Source: Bacteroidales bacterium (lineage in GTDB: Bacteria > Bacteroidota > Bacteroidia > Bacteroidales > WCHB1-69). Taken from it: a stretch of 64,000 bases of DNA. Within the stretch, counting starts at the first letter, position 1; every line of letters starts with the position of its first letter. Positions 47,549-62,282 of this stretch are shown piece by piece. The position numbers were made by a program, and so were the translations under genes. Location of the stretch: contig JAEEKX010000039.1 in the NCBI GenBank assembly GCA_016288655.1, positions 42,553-106,552 of the forward strand. Reading direction: 5' to 3'. The notes beneath the pieces were generated by a model. The model saw only the letters and a program-made list of their open reading frames with translations. It was not told the origin of the DNA and made no database searches.

Positions 47549-47570
47549 GGCAGGGAGTCTGCCATTTTTT
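47549..47570 (+). terminator. Intrinsic terminator of prs
   Basis: GGCAG-GGAGT-CTGCC-ATTTTTT; a second inverted repeat AACGGGC/GCCCGTT lies at 47580-47608 between prs and the convergent RNase H gene. Confidence 0.7.
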
Positions 47571-47608
47571 AGTAACATCAACGGGCTGTCCATTTCGGGC
47601 GGCCCGTT

Positions 47609-48244
47609 CTATTTTCTACCGAAATCGGCGGGAATTTCCCCCCACGAGGAGGTGTTCCATTTCAGGATTGGATTTTTGAAAGTGTTGGTTTTCAACCAGT
47701 TCTCGGCACGTGTGAGCAATTCGAAAAGTTTGGCGTTTTCGGGTACGGGCTTCACGGTCGATTTGTGTTTCTTCTGTCGCACCCACGCGATGGCGGTGAT
47801 GCTGTCGGAGTAGATGGGAATGTCGCTGTGACGCTGTTTCAAGTAAGCCAGCCCGTGGACAAGTGCGAGGAACTCGCCCATGTTGTTGGTGGCGTTTTGG
47901 AAGGGGCCGACGTGGAAGAGTTCGGCGCCGGATTGGGTATCGACGCCGCGGTACTCCATTACGCGCGTGGCCATGTTGCAGGCGGCATCGACGGAAAGAC
48001 TATCGGGAATCGGGCGGTCTTTTTCATCGGAGAAGAGCGTGGGCGGTGTCTTCGGGATGATGGGGTGGGTCTGCCGGAAAGTTTCATAGCCCGCTTTGAA
48101 TTGCTGGTGCGCTTCCGCCAAACTCTCGAAACTCTTGTACTTCGCGCCCTCAAATCCATCGACCTGAGCTTTGCATTCGTTCCAAGTGTCATATACGCCC
48201 GGGATCCTACCCTGCCACACTACGTAATATTTTTTCACTTTCAT
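47609..48244 (-). CDS. Ribonuclease H with N-terminal viroplasmin-like domain
   Basis: YYVVWQGRIPGVYDTWNECKAQVDGFEGAKYKSFESLAEA (viroplasmin); SVDAACNMATRVMEYRGVDTQSGAELFHVGPFQNATNNMGEFLALVHGLAYLK (RNase HI). Confidence 0.9.
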   Translation of the reverse strand: MKVKKYYVVWQGRIPGVYDTWNECKAQVDGFEGAKYKSFESLAEAHQQFKAGYETFRQTHPIIPKTPPTLFSDEKDRPIPDSLSVDAACNMATRVMEYRGVDTQSGAELFHVGPFQNATNNMGEFLALVHGLAYLKQRHSDIPIYSDSITAIAWVRQKKHKSTVKPVPENAKLFELLTRAENWLKTNTFKNPILKWNTSSWGEIPADFGRK

Positions 48245-48338
48245 AATAGGTTGGATTTAGATAATAATTAGTATTGCAGTCAGTTATGTTTTTTTGTTCA
48301 TCTCAAAGAACGACAAGTTGCCATGTTGAAAATTCATG

Positions 48339-48346
48339 TAACTTTG
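48339..48346 (+). promoter_or_regulatory. -7 promoter element (TAACTTTG) of the 48394 lipoprotein gene
   Basis: TAnnTTTG consensus 48 bp upstream of the ATG. Confidence 0.45.
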
Positions 48347-48393
48347 CCGCGTATTTCGACTGCGAAAGTATTAAAAAAAACAGATTCAAAAAG

Positions 48394-48999
48394 ATGAAAA
48401 TGAAAAATTGCGCAAACTTTTTTAGACTCGCTACCATTCTGCTGATTTTTAGCACTTTACTCATTTCTTGCAAAAACAAGGATAAAAACGGCGACACCAC
48501 CCCGACACCCGAACAGGAGTTGCAGGTCGCGTCTGCCGACGGCTTCTCCGCCACCCATGAATTTCCGAACGACCAGTTCGTGCCCACCAAGGAATTTCTT
48601 CCCAATGATGACATCCTCCTGCACAAGGAAATACTCCTGAAAGGAAACGTACCGGATGCCAACTCCTTATACGACATCACTTTATATGTTGATTATTACA
48701 CCAACATCGACATTGACAACTTGCCGTTGGTCATCACGGCGATCTCACCCGACTCGACCAGCAAGCGCACGCAGACCTACCGCGTGAGTTTCCGCGAGAA
48801 CACGGGAGATAAGAGCATCGCGAAGGAAGAGGGGCGGGAATTGATGCGCCACAGCAAGATGTGTTTCCCCTCCATGAGTTTTCCGACCGCCGGCACGGCC
48901 ACGTTCAAGGTGGAGTTGAATGCGCCGGGCGGAAAGTTCTACATCAACGGCATCAAGGCCATTTCGGTGAAGGCGGAGAAGGCCAAACCGGAGGCGTAA
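48394..48999 (+). CDS. Hypothetical lipoprotein
   Basis: MKMKNCANFFRLATILLIFSTLLISCKNKDKNGD lipobox; no confident family. Confidence 0.7.
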   Translation: MKMKNCANFFRLATILLIFSTLLISCKNKDKNGDTTPTPEQELQVASADGFSATHEFPNDQFVPTKEFLPNDDILLHKEILLKGNVPDANSLYDITLYVDYYTNIDIDNLPLVITAISPDSTSKRTQTYRVSFRENTGDKSIAKEEGRELMRHSKMCFPSMSFPTAGTATFKVELNAPGGKFYINGIKAISVKAEKAKPEA

Positions 49000-49011
49000 A
49001 ATCCCATAAAA

Positions 49012-49449
49012 ATGAGATCCATGAAGCACGCACTGAAATTTTGCACTACGATGGCGGCGTTGGTTCTGCTGTTGGTGGCCTGCAATGGATATGAGCACGA
49101 AACCATTCCGAACGTCCGGGTGAATTTCACCATCTATCCCGACAACGTGAACTATTACAACCTGAACTATATCGGTGGTCATGAGTACTTCACCGGAGGT
49201 GTGGCGGGCATCATTGTCTATCGCATCGATGGGAATACCTTCGTGGCATACGACCGTGCCTGTCCGCACGACTGGGAGGACCCCGCGGCGTGGTTGGAGG
49301 TGGACGAGAGCGGCATCATGATTGTGGACAACCACTGCGGCTCGCGGTTCAACATCTTGGACGGGTCGGTGATACAGGGTCCGTCGCGGTATAACCTGCG
49401 GATGTACCACACCAGTTACGACGGGCGGGCGCTGCGGATTTACAGTTGA
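49012..49449 (+). CDS. Rieske-like lipoprotein with altered ligand motif
   Basis: Lipobox LVAC; GIIVYRIDGNTFVAYDRACPHDWEDP...MIVDNHCGSRFNILDGSVIQGPSRYNLRMY. Confidence 0.7.
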   Translation: MRSMKHALKFCTTMAALVLLLVACNGYEHETIPNVRVNFTIYPDNVNYYNLNYIGGHEYFTGGVAGIIVYRIDGNTFVAYDRACPHDWEDPAAWLEVDESGIMIVDNHCGSRFNILDGSVIQGPSRYNLRMYHTSYDGRALRIYS

Positions 49450-50258
49450 GGCACCAGTTCTGAGACGAGTTTCACCATGTTGGGGCCGGCTTTGGCGGCG
49501 GCGTTGAGCACCTCCTCGTGGGAGGCCTTCTCGATTTGTCCGAGTACGCCGAGGTCGGTGATGACGGAGAGGGCGAACACCTCCATGCCGAGGTGGTGGG
49601 CGACGATGGTTTCGGGCACGGTGGACATGCCGACGGCATCGGCGCCGAGGATATGGAACATGTTGTACTCGTGGGGTGTCTCGTAACTGGGACCGGTGAC
49701 GCCGATATAGACGCCGTGCTGTAGTTTGATGTGGTGTTCCTCACCCACTTTCTTGGCCAATTTGATGAGACGATGGGAGTAGGCCTCGCTCATGTCGGGG
49801 AAGCGGGGGCCGAGGGAGTCGTCGTTGGGGCCGATGAGCGGGTTGGTGCCCATGAAGTTGATGTGGTCGGTGATGATCATGATGTCGGCGATTTCGAAGG
49901 AGGGGTTGAGTCCGCCGGCGGCGTTGGAGAGGATGAGTTTTTTGATGCCCATCTGGTTCATCACCTGGATGGGGAAGGTGACGCTTTCCATGGAAAGACC
50001 TTCGTAAAAGTGGAAGCGGCCGTTCATGACCAGGACGGGGCGGTGGTTGAGGGTGCCGCAGATGAGGGTGCCCTTGTGGCCCTGGACGGTAGAGACAGGG
50101 AAGTTGGGAATCTCTTTGTAAGGGATTTCGCGTTGGATGTCGATCTGGTCCACGAGGCCGCCGAGGCCGGAGCCGAGCACGATGGCGACTTCGGGCTGTA
50201 TGGGGCATTGTTGTTGGAGGAAGCGGGCGGCTTCCATGATTTTGGCAAGATTAGGCAT
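49440..50258 (-). CDS. Purine nucleoside phosphorylase (PNP I family)
   Basis: VAIVLGSGLGGLVDQI; SNAAGGLNPSFEIADIMIITDHINFMGTNPLIGPND; YIGVTGPSYETPHEYNMFHILGADAVGMSTVPE. Confidence 0.95.
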   Translation of the reverse strand: MPNLAKIMEAARFLQQQCPIQPEVAIVLGSGLGGLVDQIDIQREIPYKEIPNFPVSTVQGHKGTLICGTLNHRPVLVMNGRFHFYEGLSMESVTFPIQVMNQMGIKKLILSNAAGGLNPSFEIADIMIITDHINFMGTNPLIGPNDDSLGPRFPDMSEAYSHRLIKLAKKVGEEHHIKLQHGVYIGVTGPSYETPHEYNMFHILGADAVGMSTVPETIVAHHLGMEVFALSVITDLGVLGQIEKASHEEVLNAAAKAGPNMVKLVSELVPQL

Positions 50259-50428
50259 ATTATATAATATTGTATGAAAAAATCATTTTGAAAAATGAAG
50301 ATGCAAAGGTACATGAAAATATCGAAACAAATCGTGCCAAAAAAAGCCCCCTTTGCAAAAAAAATTGAGAAATAAAAAAATTTTTTTCATTTTTTTTCAA
50401 CAACTCATGTAGGGATAATAAAAAAGCG

Positions 50429-50436
50429 TATATTTG
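50429..50436 (+). promoter_or_regulatory. -7 promoter element (TATATTTG) of the secE-nusG-rpl-rpo operon
   Basis: TAnnTTTG consensus followed by a ~180-nt leader before the secE ATG. Confidence 0.5.
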
Positions 50437-50473
50437 CCAACTTATTGCAGTGAAGTGTGCGGTGGAATTTATT

Positions 50474-50522
50474 GATACGCAGTGTCCTTTATAATAAATT
50501 GATTATAAAGTGATTGTGTATC
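50474..50522 (+). promoter_or_regulatory. Structured element in the secE leader
   Basis: Outer stem GATACGCA/TGTGTATC (one G-U) plus inner perfect 9-bp stem CTTTATAAT/ATTATAAAG with a 6-nt loop. Confidence 0.5.
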
Positions 50523-50620
50523 GCAAAAAGATGAACGGAATGCAATTAGATTGATGATGAAGATGACAAAAAAAACTCAGAAAACTTCCAAAAAGCGTTA
50601 AACAGAAAAAATTATTCAAC

Positions 50621-50812
50621 ATGAGAAGACTCGGTAGATATTTAAAAGAGACATTTGACGAACTGGTGAACAAAGTAACCTGGCCGTCGGCCGATGACTT
50701 GCAGAGCAGTGTCATCGTGGTATCCATTGCTTCCCTAATCATTGCGTTAATCGTATGGTTGATGGATGTCTTTTTCTCATGGGGCATGGGCCTCATGTTC
50801 CCGACCATTTAA
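50621..50812 (+). CDS. secE: Preprotein translocase subunit SecE
   Basis: MRRLGRYLKETFDELVNKVTWPSADDLQSSVIVVSIASLIIALIVWLMDVFF; directly upstream of nusG. Confidence 0.93.
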   Translation: MRRLGRYLKETFDELVNKVTWPSADDLQSSVIVVSIASLIIALIVWLMDVFFSWGMGLMFPTI

Positions 50813-50857
50813 GGGTTGAATAATTAGTTGGCAAATACCGTTAAACACTTTGGCTGT

Positions 50858-51409
50858 ATGGCAGAAATCGAAAGAAAGTGGTATGTGATCAGGGTCGTGA
50901 CGGGCACTGAGAAGAAGGTGAAGCAGAACATCGAGAATGAGATCACTTCGTCGCATTTGAAGGACTTTGTCACCAACATCCTGATTCCGACCGAGAAAGT
51001 TTACCAGATCCGCAACGGGAAGAAGGTCAGCAAAGAGACGACGTATTTTCCTGGGTACATCTTCGTGGAAGTATTGCACTTGGGAGAGGTGTTGCACATC
51101 TTGTTGAACATTCCCGGGGTATTGGGCTTTGTAGGTTGCAAGCACAAGACCGACGTTCCGACGCCTTTACGCCCTGCAGAAGTCACCCGCATGCTTGGGA
51201 AGGTTGACGAATTGCTTGAGCAAGACGAGACCTTTGCTCCCCCCTTCATTGTTGGTGAGGAAATCAGAGTGATCGACGGGCCTTTCAACACCTTCACCGG
51301 AGTGATCGAAGAGATCAACACGGAGAAGAAGAAGCTGAAGGTCATGGTGAAGATCTTTGGCCGTAAGACTCCTCTCGAACTTGGTTTTATGCAAGTTGAA
51401 AAGGTGTAA
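50858..51409 (+). CDS. nusG: Transcription termination/antitermination protein NusG
   Basis: MAEIERKWYVIRVVTGTEKKVKQNIENEI; VIDGPFNTFTGVIEEINTEKKKLKVMVKIFGRKTPLEL (KOW). Confidence 0.96.
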   Translation: MAEIERKWYVIRVVTGTEKKVKQNIENEITSSHLKDFVTNILIPTEKVYQIRNGKKVSKETTYFPGYIFVEVLHLGEVLHILLNIPGVLGFVGCKHKTDVPTPLRPAEVTRMLGKVDELLEQDETFAPPFIVGEEIRVIDGPFNTFTGVIEEINTEKKKLKVMVKIFGRKTPLELGFMQVEKV

Positions 51410-51449
51410 TTGCCGGCGCAAATTGTTACATTAATTAAAAAATCAAAAA

Positions 51450-51899
51450 ATGGCAAAAGAAGTTGTTGGACTTATTAAGTTGCAAATCAAGGGAGGTGCC
51501 GCCAATCCGTCACCGCCAGTAGGCCCTGCATTGGGTTCTAAGGGTGTGAACATCATGGAGTTCTGTAAGCAGTTCAATGCTCGTACGCAGGACAAGGCCG
51601 GAAAGGTCATTCCTGTGATCATCACTGTTTACAAGGACAAGTCGTTCGACTTTGTCATCAAGACTCCCCCGGTCGCAGTGCAATTGAAGGAAGCGGCCAA
51701 GTTGCAGAGTGGTTCCGCGGAACCGAACCGCAACAAGGTGGCTACCATCACCTGGGATCAGGTGAAGGCGATTGCCGACGACAAGATGCCCGACCTCAAC
51801 TGCTTCACCAGCGAATCGGCCATGTCGATGGTAGCTGGCACGGCACGCAGCATGGGTATCGTGGTCAAAGGTGGCACGAATCCTTTTGAGAAAAATTAA
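51450..51899 (+). CDS. rplK: 50S ribosomal protein L11
   Basis: [39 protein letters not shown]. Confidence 0.98.
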   Translation: MAKEVVGLIKLQIKGGAANPSPPVGPALGSKGVNIMEFCKQFNARTQDKAGKVIPVIITVYKDKSFDFVIKTPPVAVQLKEAAKLQSGSAEPNRNKVATITWDQVKAIADDKMPDLNCFTSESAMSMVAGTARSMGIVVKGGTNPFEKN

Positions 51900-51920
51900 T
51901 AACAAGTTAAAGAAAGAAAA

Positions 51921-52616
51921 ATGGCTAAAATATCAAAAAAACGCAAAGAAGCTTTTGCAAAATTTGATAGGACCCAAGCTTATCCGCTGGCAGAAGCCGT
52001 AAATATCGTAAAGAACATCACCTACACGAAGTTCGACGCGTCTTTCGATATTGACGTCCGTCTGGGTGTTGACCCCCGTAAGGCCAACCAGATGGTGAGA
52101 GGCATTGTGACCCTCCCGCACGGCACTGGCAAGGTGGTGAGAGTCTTGGTTCTCTGCACTCCCGAAAAGGAGGAGGAAGCAAAAGCTGCCGGCGCGGACT
52201 ATGTTGGCTTGGAAGAGTACGTCGATAAGATCAAGAAAGGTTGGACCGACGTGGATGTGATCATCACCATGCCGAGCGTGATGCCGAAGATTGGTGCCTT
52301 GGGTAAGATCCTCGGTCCTCGTGGCTTGATGCCGAACCCGAAAGCGGGTACGGTGACCATGGAGATCGGCAAGGCCGTCGCGGATGTGAAGGCCGGTAAG
52401 ATCGACTTCAAGGTCGATAAGTACGGTATCATCCACACGGGTATCGGCAAGATGAACTTCAGCGCCGATAAGTTGGTGGAGAACGCCCGCGAGATGATGG
52501 CCACCATCATCAAGCTGAAACCCACCGCCGCGAAGGGTACCTATATCAAGAGCATCTACCTCTCCTCGACCATGAGTCCTGGCGTGCAAGTCGATGTCAA
52601 GTCGGTTACTGTTTAA
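51921..52616 (+). CDS. rplA: 50S ribosomal protein L1
   Basis: [52 protein letters not shown]. Confidence 0.98.
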   Translation: MAKISKKRKEAFAKFDRTQAYPLAEAVNIVKNITYTKFDASFDIDVRLGVDPRKANQMVRGIVTLPHGTGKVVRVLVLCTPEKEEEAKAAGADYVGLEEYVDKIKKGWTDVDVIITMPSVMPKIGALGKILGPRGLMPNPKAGTVTMEIGKAVADVKAGKIDFKVDKYGIIHTGIGKMNFSADKLVENAREMMATIIKLKPTAAKGTYIKSIYLSSTMSPGVQVDVKSVTV

Positions 52617-52635
52617 TCCAAAAAGCTAAATTAGT

Positions 52636-53154
52636 ATGAAACAAGAACAGAAAAGTCAAATCATTGACGCGATTGCCGAAGATTTAGCTAATTATCCGAA
52701 CGTTTATGTAACGGATATTTCCGGATTCACGGTGGACACGGTCAACCAGCTGAGAAGACAGTGCTTCAAGCGCGAGATCAAGCTGAAGGTCGTGAAGAAC
52801 ACCCTGTTGAAACGCGCTATGGACCAATCCGCAGCCGACTACTCGGAAATCTATCCGGTATTGGAAGGCAGCACCGCGATCATGCTCTCCACAGTGGGGA
52901 ACGCGCCGGCCAGACTCATCAAGGAGTTCCGCGCGAAGAACAAGAAACCCATTGTGAAGGCCGCATTCATCGAGAGTGCCTCCTATATTGGCGACGAACA
53001 ATTAGAAAACCTTTGCAACATCAAGTCGAGAGAAGAACTCATCGGTGACATCATCGGTCTGTTGCAGTCTCCCGCAAAGAACGTCATCTCCGCTTTGCAG
53101 TCGGGTGGTGGCAAACTGGCAGGCATTGTCAAGACCCTGTCGGAAAGAGAATAA
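52636..53154 (+). CDS. rplJ: 50S ribosomal protein L10
   Basis: NVYVTDISGFTVDTVNQLRRQCFKREIKLKVVKNTLLKRAM. Confidence 0.96.
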   Translation: MKQEQKSQIIDAIAEDLANYPNVYVTDISGFTVDTVNQLRRQCFKREIKLKVVKNTLLKRAMDQSAADYSEIYPVLEGSTAIMLSTVGNAPARLIKEFRAKNKKPIVKAAFIESASYIGDEQLENLCNIKSREELIGDIIGLLQSPAKNVISALQSGGGKLAGIVKTLSERE

Positions 53155-53192
53155 AAAAAACAAAATTAGAAACCATTTAAAAAGATAGAATC

Positions 53193-53573
53193 ATGGCAGA
53201 TTTGAAAGCATTTGCAGAACAATTAGTGAATTTGACCGTCAAGGAAGTCAACGAGTTGGCTCAGATCCTGAAAGACGAGTACGGTATTGAACCCGCCGCC
53301 GCCGCCGTGGCCGTGGCCGCTCCTGGTGCCGCTGGTGCCGCTGGTGCCGCTGCAGAAGAGAAGACCGAGTTCGACGTCATCCTGAAGAGCGCTGGCGCTC
53401 AGAAGCTCGCCGTCGTGAAACTGGTGAAGGAACTCACCGGCCTCGGCCTCAAGGAAGCCAAGGAATTGGTTGACGGTGCCCCCAAGGCCGTCAAGGAAGG
53501 TGTCTCCAAAGACGAGGCCGAAGGCCTGAAGAAGTCTCTGGAAGAGGCCGGCGCCGAAATCGAAGTAAAATAA
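53193..53573 (+). CDS. rplL: 50S ribosomal protein L7/L12
   Basis: [71 protein letters not shown]. Confidence 0.98.
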   Translation: MADLKAFAEQLVNLTVKEVNELAQILKDEYGIEPAAAAVAVAAPGAAGAAGAAAEEKTEFDVILKSAGAQKLAVVKLVKELTGLGLKEAKELVDGAPKAVKEGVSKDEAEGLKKSLEEAGAEIEVK

Positions 53574-53589
53574 TTGTTTTTACCTCAAC

Positions 53590-53642
53590 CAACAAAGTAC
53601 AAGATCCCTCCGTGGGGTCTTGTACTTGTTGTGTTTCTTTTT
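53590..53642 (+). terminator. rplL-rpoB intergenic terminator/attenuator
   Basis: CAACAAAGTACAAGATCCC...GGGGTCTTGTACTTGTTG stem followed by TGTTTCTTTTT. Confidence 0.75.
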
Positions 53643-53736
53643 ACGCCGCCACGGCGTAATGTTCCGCGCCCCGGCCCATATTGCCGATACCACCGACCTC
53701 ATCACCATTTTTACAAAAATTCAAAAGTAAATCACA

Positions 53737-57540
<3,804 letters not shown>

Positions 57541-57563
57541 TAACACACAAACCTGTAAAGAAA

Positions 57564-60500
57564 ATGGCTTTTAGAAAAGATACTAATACAAGGAAAGAGT
57601 TCTCCACCATCACGGTGAGCTTGGCGTCGCCCGAGATGATTCTCGAGCAATCGCACGGCGAGGTGATCAAGCCGGAAACCATCAACTATCGGACTTACAA
57701 GCCCGAGCGCGACGGCCTGTTCTGTGAGAAGATCTTCGGTCCCACCAAGGACTGGGAGTGCCACTGCGGTAAGTACAAACGCATCCGTTACAAGGGCGTG
57801 GTGTGCGACCGTTGCGGTGTGGAAGTCACCGAGCGTAAAGTGCGCCGCGAGCGCATGGGCCACATCCAGTTGGTGGTGCCCGTGGCTCACATCTGGTTCT
57901 TCAAGAAGATCGCAGCCCTGCTTGGTATTCCCTCCAAACAGGTGGATGCCATCATCTACTACGAAAAGTACGTGGTGATCCAGCCCGGCGTCGCCCAGGA
58001 GATCAAACTCAATGAGAAGGACAAAGAGGGCATCCAGCCCCTGACGCTGCTCACGGAAGAGGAGTACTTCGAGGTTGTCGATCAACTCCCGCAGGAGAAC
58101 CGTCTGCTCGACGACAACGACCCCAACAAGTTCATCGCCAAGATGGGTGCCGAGGCGCTTTACGACCTCCTCCAGAAGGTCGATCTTGACAAGGAGTCGT
58201 ACGAGTTGCGCGACCGCGCCAACGTGGAGACCTCCCAGCAGAGAAAACAGGACATCCTCAAACGCCTCCAGGTGTTCGAGGCATTCCGCGATTCCCGCAA
58301 ACGCGCGGAGAACAAGCCGGAGTGGATGATTGTGAAGATCATCCCCGTCACTCCGCCGGAACTCCGCCCGCTCGTTCCCCTCGATGGCGGCCGCTTCGCC
58401 ACCTCCGACCTGAACGACCTCTACCGTCGCGTCATCATCCGCAACAACCGTCTGAAGAGACTCATCGAGATCAAGGCCCCCGACGTCATCATGCGTAACG
58501 AAAAACGTATGCTCCAAGAGGCCGTTGATTCCCTCTTCGACAACTCCAAGAAGACCAACTCCGTGAAGACCGAAACCAACCGCGCTCTCAAGTCGTTGTC
58601 CGACAGTTTGAAGGGCAAGCAGGGTCGTTTCCGTCAGAACTTGTTGGGTAAACGTGTGGACTACTCTGGCCGTTCGGTCATCGTGGTCGGTCCCGAACTG
58701 CACATGAACGAGTGCGGTCTGCCGAAAGACATGGCCGCCGAGTTGTTCAAGCCGTTCATCATCCGCAAGATCTTGGAGCGCGGCATCGTGAAGACCGTCA
58801 AATCGGCCAAGAAGATTGTCGATCGCAAGGATCCCCTCATTTGGGACATTCTGGAGAACATCCTGAAGGGTCACCCAGTGCTTTTGAACCGTGCGCCTAC
58901 CTTGCACCGTTTGGGTATCCAGGCCTTCCAGCCCCGTCTGGTCGAAGGCAAGGCCCTCCGTCTGCACCCCCTCGTCTGTACGGCTTTCAACGCCGACTTC
59001 GACGGTGACCAGATGGCTGTGCACGTACCGCTGGGCAATGCCGCCGTGATGGAGGCGCAGATTCTGATGCTCTCTTCGCACAACATCCTCAACCCCGCCA
59101 ACGGCTCCCCGATCACCGTTCCTTCGCAGGACATGGTGTTGGGCCTCTATTACATCACCAAGCCCCTCAAATCGACGGAAGATATGAAGGTGCCCGGCGA
59201 AGGCATGTGCTTCTACTCTCCCGAAGAGGTCATCATCGCCTATAACGAAGGCAAGATCCACCTCAACGCCACCATCAAGTGCCGTGTCAACCTCGAAGGT
59301 GACGGCAAGATGGTGCTCACCGAGACCACCGTGGGCCGCGTGTTGTTCAACCAGGTTGTTCCCGAGAACTACGGCTACATCAACAAATTGCTCACCAAGA
59401 AGGCCCTGCGCGACATCATCGGCAGTGTCTTGCACAAGTGCGGCAACGCAGCCACCACCAAGTTCCTCGACGACGTGATGGGCATGGGATTCCGCATGGC
59501 ATTCGTGGGCGGCCTCTCCTTCAACTTGGGCGACGTGCTCATCCCCGAAGAGAAGGCCGAACTCATCGCCAAGTCCAATGAATTGGTCGATGAGATCCAG
59601 ATGCAGTATGAATACGGTAACATCACCAACACCGAACGTTCCAACCAGATCATCGACGTTTGGACGCACACCAACGCCAACTTGAGTAAGGTGCTGATCA
59701 AGAAGATCGCCGCCGACCGTCAGGGCTTCAACCCGGTGTATATGATGTTGGATTCCGGCGCTCGTGGATCTGAGACCCAGATCCGTCAGTTGGCCGGTAT
59801 GCGTGGTCTGATGGCGAAACCGACGAAGGCGGGTGCCTCCGGCGGCGAAATCATCGAGAACCCGATTCTTTCGAACTTCAAGGAGGGCCTCTCCGTGTTG
59901 GAGTACTTCATCTCCACCCACGGTGCCCGTAAGGGTCTGGCCGATACCGCTCTGAAGACCGCTGACGCAGGTTACCTGACCCGTCGTTTGGTCGATGTCT
60001 CCCACGATGTCATCATCACCGAGGAGGACTGCGGCACCCTGAGAGGTTTGACCATCACCGCATTGAAGAAAAACGAGGAGATCATCGAGACCCTTGGCAA
60101 CCGTCTGCTGGGCCGCGTGACCCTGCACGACGTCTATAACCCGAAGACCAACGAAATCATCGTAAAGGCCGGCGAGGAGTTGACAGAGGACATCTGCCAG
60201 GCCATCGAGGAGTCCGGCATCGAGGAGGTGGAAATCCGTTCGGTGCCCACCTGCGAGTCGAAGCACGGCATCTGCCAGAAGTGCTACGGTCGCAACTTGG
60301 CCACCGGCAAGATGGTGCAGATCGGCGAGGCCGTCGGCGTCATCGCTGCACAGTCCATCGGCGAGCCGGGTACACAGTTGACCCTGCGTACCTTCCACGT
60401 TGGTGGTGTGGCAGGCAACGTTGTCGCCAACAGCCGTATCCAGGCCAACAACGACGGTCTGCTCAGCATCGACGAACTCCGTGCGTTGGAGAAGGTTGAT

Positions 60501-61847
60501 GAGAATGGCAAGACCTACTACATTGTCATCGGTCGTTCCGCCGAGATGAAGATCATCGACGTGAACACCTCCGTGGCTCTCTTCTCCGCCAACATCCCTT
60601 ACGGCGCCAAGTTGTACTTCAAGCACGGCGACAGCGTCAAGAAGGGCGACATCATCGCCGACTGGGATCCGTTCAACGCCGTCATCCTCTCCGAAGTCGC
60701 CGGTAAGATCGACTTCAAGGACATCATCGAGGGCGTCACCTACCGTGTGGAGACCGACGAACAGGCCGGCACGCACGACCGCGTCATTGTGGAGAGCCGT
60801 CTCAAGACCAAGACCCCGACGATTTTGGTCAACGATGCCGAGGGTAACACCATCAAGACGTTCGACATCCCGGTGGGTGCCCGTCTGTCGGTGGAGCCTG
60901 GCGACACCATCGAGTCCGGCGCCATCTTGGTTAAGATTCCGCGTTCCTTCGGCAAGTCGGGCGATATCACCGGCGGTCTGCCGCGTGTCACCGAGTTGTT
61001 CGAGGCCCGTAACCCCTCCGATCCCGCCATCGTCTCCGAAATTGACGGCGTCGTCTCCTTCGAGAAGAAACTCAAACGCGGTAACCGCTGCGTCAGCATC
61101 ACCTCGAAGACCGGCGAAGTAAAACAGTATCTTATCCCCGCCTCCAAGCAGATCCTGGCTCAGGAGAACGACTACGTGAAGGCAGGCACCCCGCTTTCCG
61201 AAGGTGCCCTCACGCCGTCCGACATCTTGAACATCAAAGGTGCCATGAAGGTGCAGGAGTACATCGTCAACGAAATCCAGGAGGTCTATCGTCTGCAAGG
61301 TGTGAAGATCAACGACAAACACTTCGAAGTCATCGTGCGTCAGATGATGCGCAAGATGGAGATCGAAGACCCGGGCGATACCAAGTTCTTGCAGGGTGAG
61401 TTGATCAACAAGGTCGATTTTCAGGAGGAGAACGACAACATCTGGGAGATGAAGGTCGTAACCGACGCCGGCGACAGCACAGAGTTCGTCAAGGGTCAGA
61501 TTGTGACTCCCAAGCAGTTGCGTGATGAGAACTCGCTGTTGAAGCGCCGTGACCAGAAGACTGTGGAGGTGCGCGATGCCAAGCCCGCCACCGGCAAGCC
61601 GATTCTGCAGGGTATCACCCGCGCATCCTTGCAAATCCGTAGTTTCATCTCCGCGGCATCCTTCCAGGAGACCACCAAGGTGCTCACCAACGCCGCCATC
61701 AACGCCCAAGCCGACCATCTGCTGGGTTTGAAGGAGAACGTCATCGTGGGACACCTCATCCCCGCCGGAACGGGCCTGAAGAGATATCAGAACCTTGAGG
61801 TCAGTTCCATGGAGGAATACGAAAGTCTCATGGCTTCCAAAGAGTAA
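57564..61847 (+). CDS. rpoC: DNA-directed RNA polymerase beta' subunit
   Basis: [39 protein letters not shown] (catalytic Asp triad); [13 protein letters not shown]. Confidence 0.99.
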   Translation: MAFRKDTNTRKEFSTITVSLASPEMILEQSHGEVIKPETINYRTYKPERDGLFCEKIFGPTKDWECHCGKYKRIRYKGVVCDRCGVEVTERKVRRERMGHIQLVVPVAHIWFFKKIAALLGIPSKQVDAIIYYEKYVVIQPGVAQEIKLNEKDKEGIQPLTLLTEEEYFEVVDQLPQENRLLDDNDPNKFIAKMGAEALYDLLQKVDLDKESYELRDRANVETSQQRKQDILKRLQVFEAFRDSRKRAENKPEWMIVKIIPVTPPELRPLVPLDGGRFATSDLNDLYRRVIIRNNRLKRLIEIKAPDVIMRNEKRMLQEAVDSLFDNSKKTNSVKTETNRALKSLSDSLKGKQGRFRQNLLGKRVDYSGRSVIVVGPELHMNECGLPKDMAAELFKPFIIRKILERGIVKTVKSAKKIVDRKDPLIWDILENILKGHPVLLNRAPTLHRLGIQAFQPRLVEGKALRLHPLVCTAFNADFDGDQMAVHVPLGNAAVMEAQILMLSSHNILNPANGSPITVPSQDMVLGLYYITKPLKSTEDMKVPGEGMCFYSPEEVIIAYNEGKIHLNATIKCRVNLEGDGKMVLTETTVGRVLFNQVVPENYGYINKLLTKKALRDIIGSVLHKCGNAATTKFLDDVMGMGFRMAFVGGLSFNLGDVLIPEEKAELIAKSNELVDEIQMQYEYGNITNTERSNQIIDVWTHTNANLSKVLIKKIAADRQGFNPVYMMLDSGARGSETQIRQLAGMRGLMAKPTKAGASGGEIIENPILSNFKEGLSVLEYFISTHGARKGLADTALKTADAGYLTRRLVDVSHDVIITEEDCGTLRGLTITALKKNEEIIETLGNRLLGRVTLHDVYNPKTNEIIVKAGEELTEDICQAIEESGIEEVEIRSVPTCESKHGICQKCYGRNLATGKMVQIGEAVGVIAAQSIGEPGTQLTLRTFHVGGVAGNVVANSRIQANNDGLLSIDELRALEKVDENGKTYYIVIGRSAEMKIIDVNTSVALFSANIPYGAKLYFKHGDSVKKGDIIADWDPFNAVILSEVAGKIDFKDIIEGVTYRVETDEQAGTHDRVIVESRLKTKTPTILVNDAEGNTIKTFDIPVGARLSVEPGDTIESGAILVKIPRSFGKSGDITGGLPRVTELFEARNPSDPAIVSEIDGVVSFEKKLKRGNRCVSITSKTGEVKQYLIPASKQILAQENDYVKAGTPLSEGALTPSDILNIKGAMKVQEYIVNEIQEVYRLQGVKINDKHFEVIVRQMMRKMEIEDPGDTKFLQGELINKVDFQEENDNIWEMKVVTDAGDSTEFVKGQIVTPKQLRDENSLLKRRDQKTVEVRDAKPATGKPILQGITRASLQIRSFISAASFQETTKVLTNAAINAQADHLLGLKENVIVGHLIPAGTGLKRYQNLEVSSMEEYESLMASKE

Positions 61848-61855
61848 CAAATTTT

Positions 61856-61894
61856 CAAGGGGTTGAACAATTCTTTCAACCCCTTGTTTATTTT
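61856..61894 (+). terminator. Intrinsic terminator of the rpoBC operon
   Basis: CAAGGGGTTGAA-caattc-TTTCAACCCCTTG followed by TTTATTTT. Confidence 0.85.
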
Positions 61895-61918
61895 AAAAAC
61901 TTGAAAAAATAGAAGTTT

Positions 61919-62221
61919 ATGAATCCTCAGGAACAGAAAATCGACATCAACCTCAGTGAAGAGGTGGCGAAAGGCACCTACTCCAACCTGACCATTATCA
62001 CCCACTCCGACAACGAGTTCATCATGGATTTTGTCAACATGATGCCCGGTATGCCGAAAGGCAGCGTCGTATCACGTATCATCATGACGCCCTTGAATGC
62101 CAAGCGGTTGCTCAACGCACTGGCGGACAATGTCCGTAAATTCGAGGAGAAAAACGGCCGCATCGACGAGCGTTCGCAGGGAGTCATTCCCATGGTTGGC
62201 GGCGACGGCGGTTTGGCGTAA
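61919..62221 (+). CDS. DUF3467 family protein
   Basis: KIDINLSEEVAKGTYSNLTIITHSDNEFIMDFVNMMPGMPKGSVVSRIIMTPLNAKRLLNALADNVRKFE; located just after rpoC. Confidence 0.9.
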   Translation: MNPQEQKIDINLSEEVAKGTYSNLTIITHSDNEFIMDFVNMMPGMPKGSVVSRIIMTPLNAKRLLNALADNVRKFEEKNGRIDERSQGVIPMVGGDGGLA

Positions 62222-62252
62222 GGAAGGAAAAAACAGTATAGTAAAAGACAGC

Positions 62253-62282
62253 ACGGCAGATCGGAAACGACCTGCCGTTTTT
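62253..62282 (+). terminator. Intrinsic terminator of the DUF3467 gene
   Basis: ACGGCAG-N12-CTGCCGT followed by TTTT. Confidence 0.75.

Noticed and set aside
53301-53355. Tandem GCTGGTGCC-type repeats in rplL
   Set aside because: Encodes the normal Ala/Gly-rich hinge of L7/L12.
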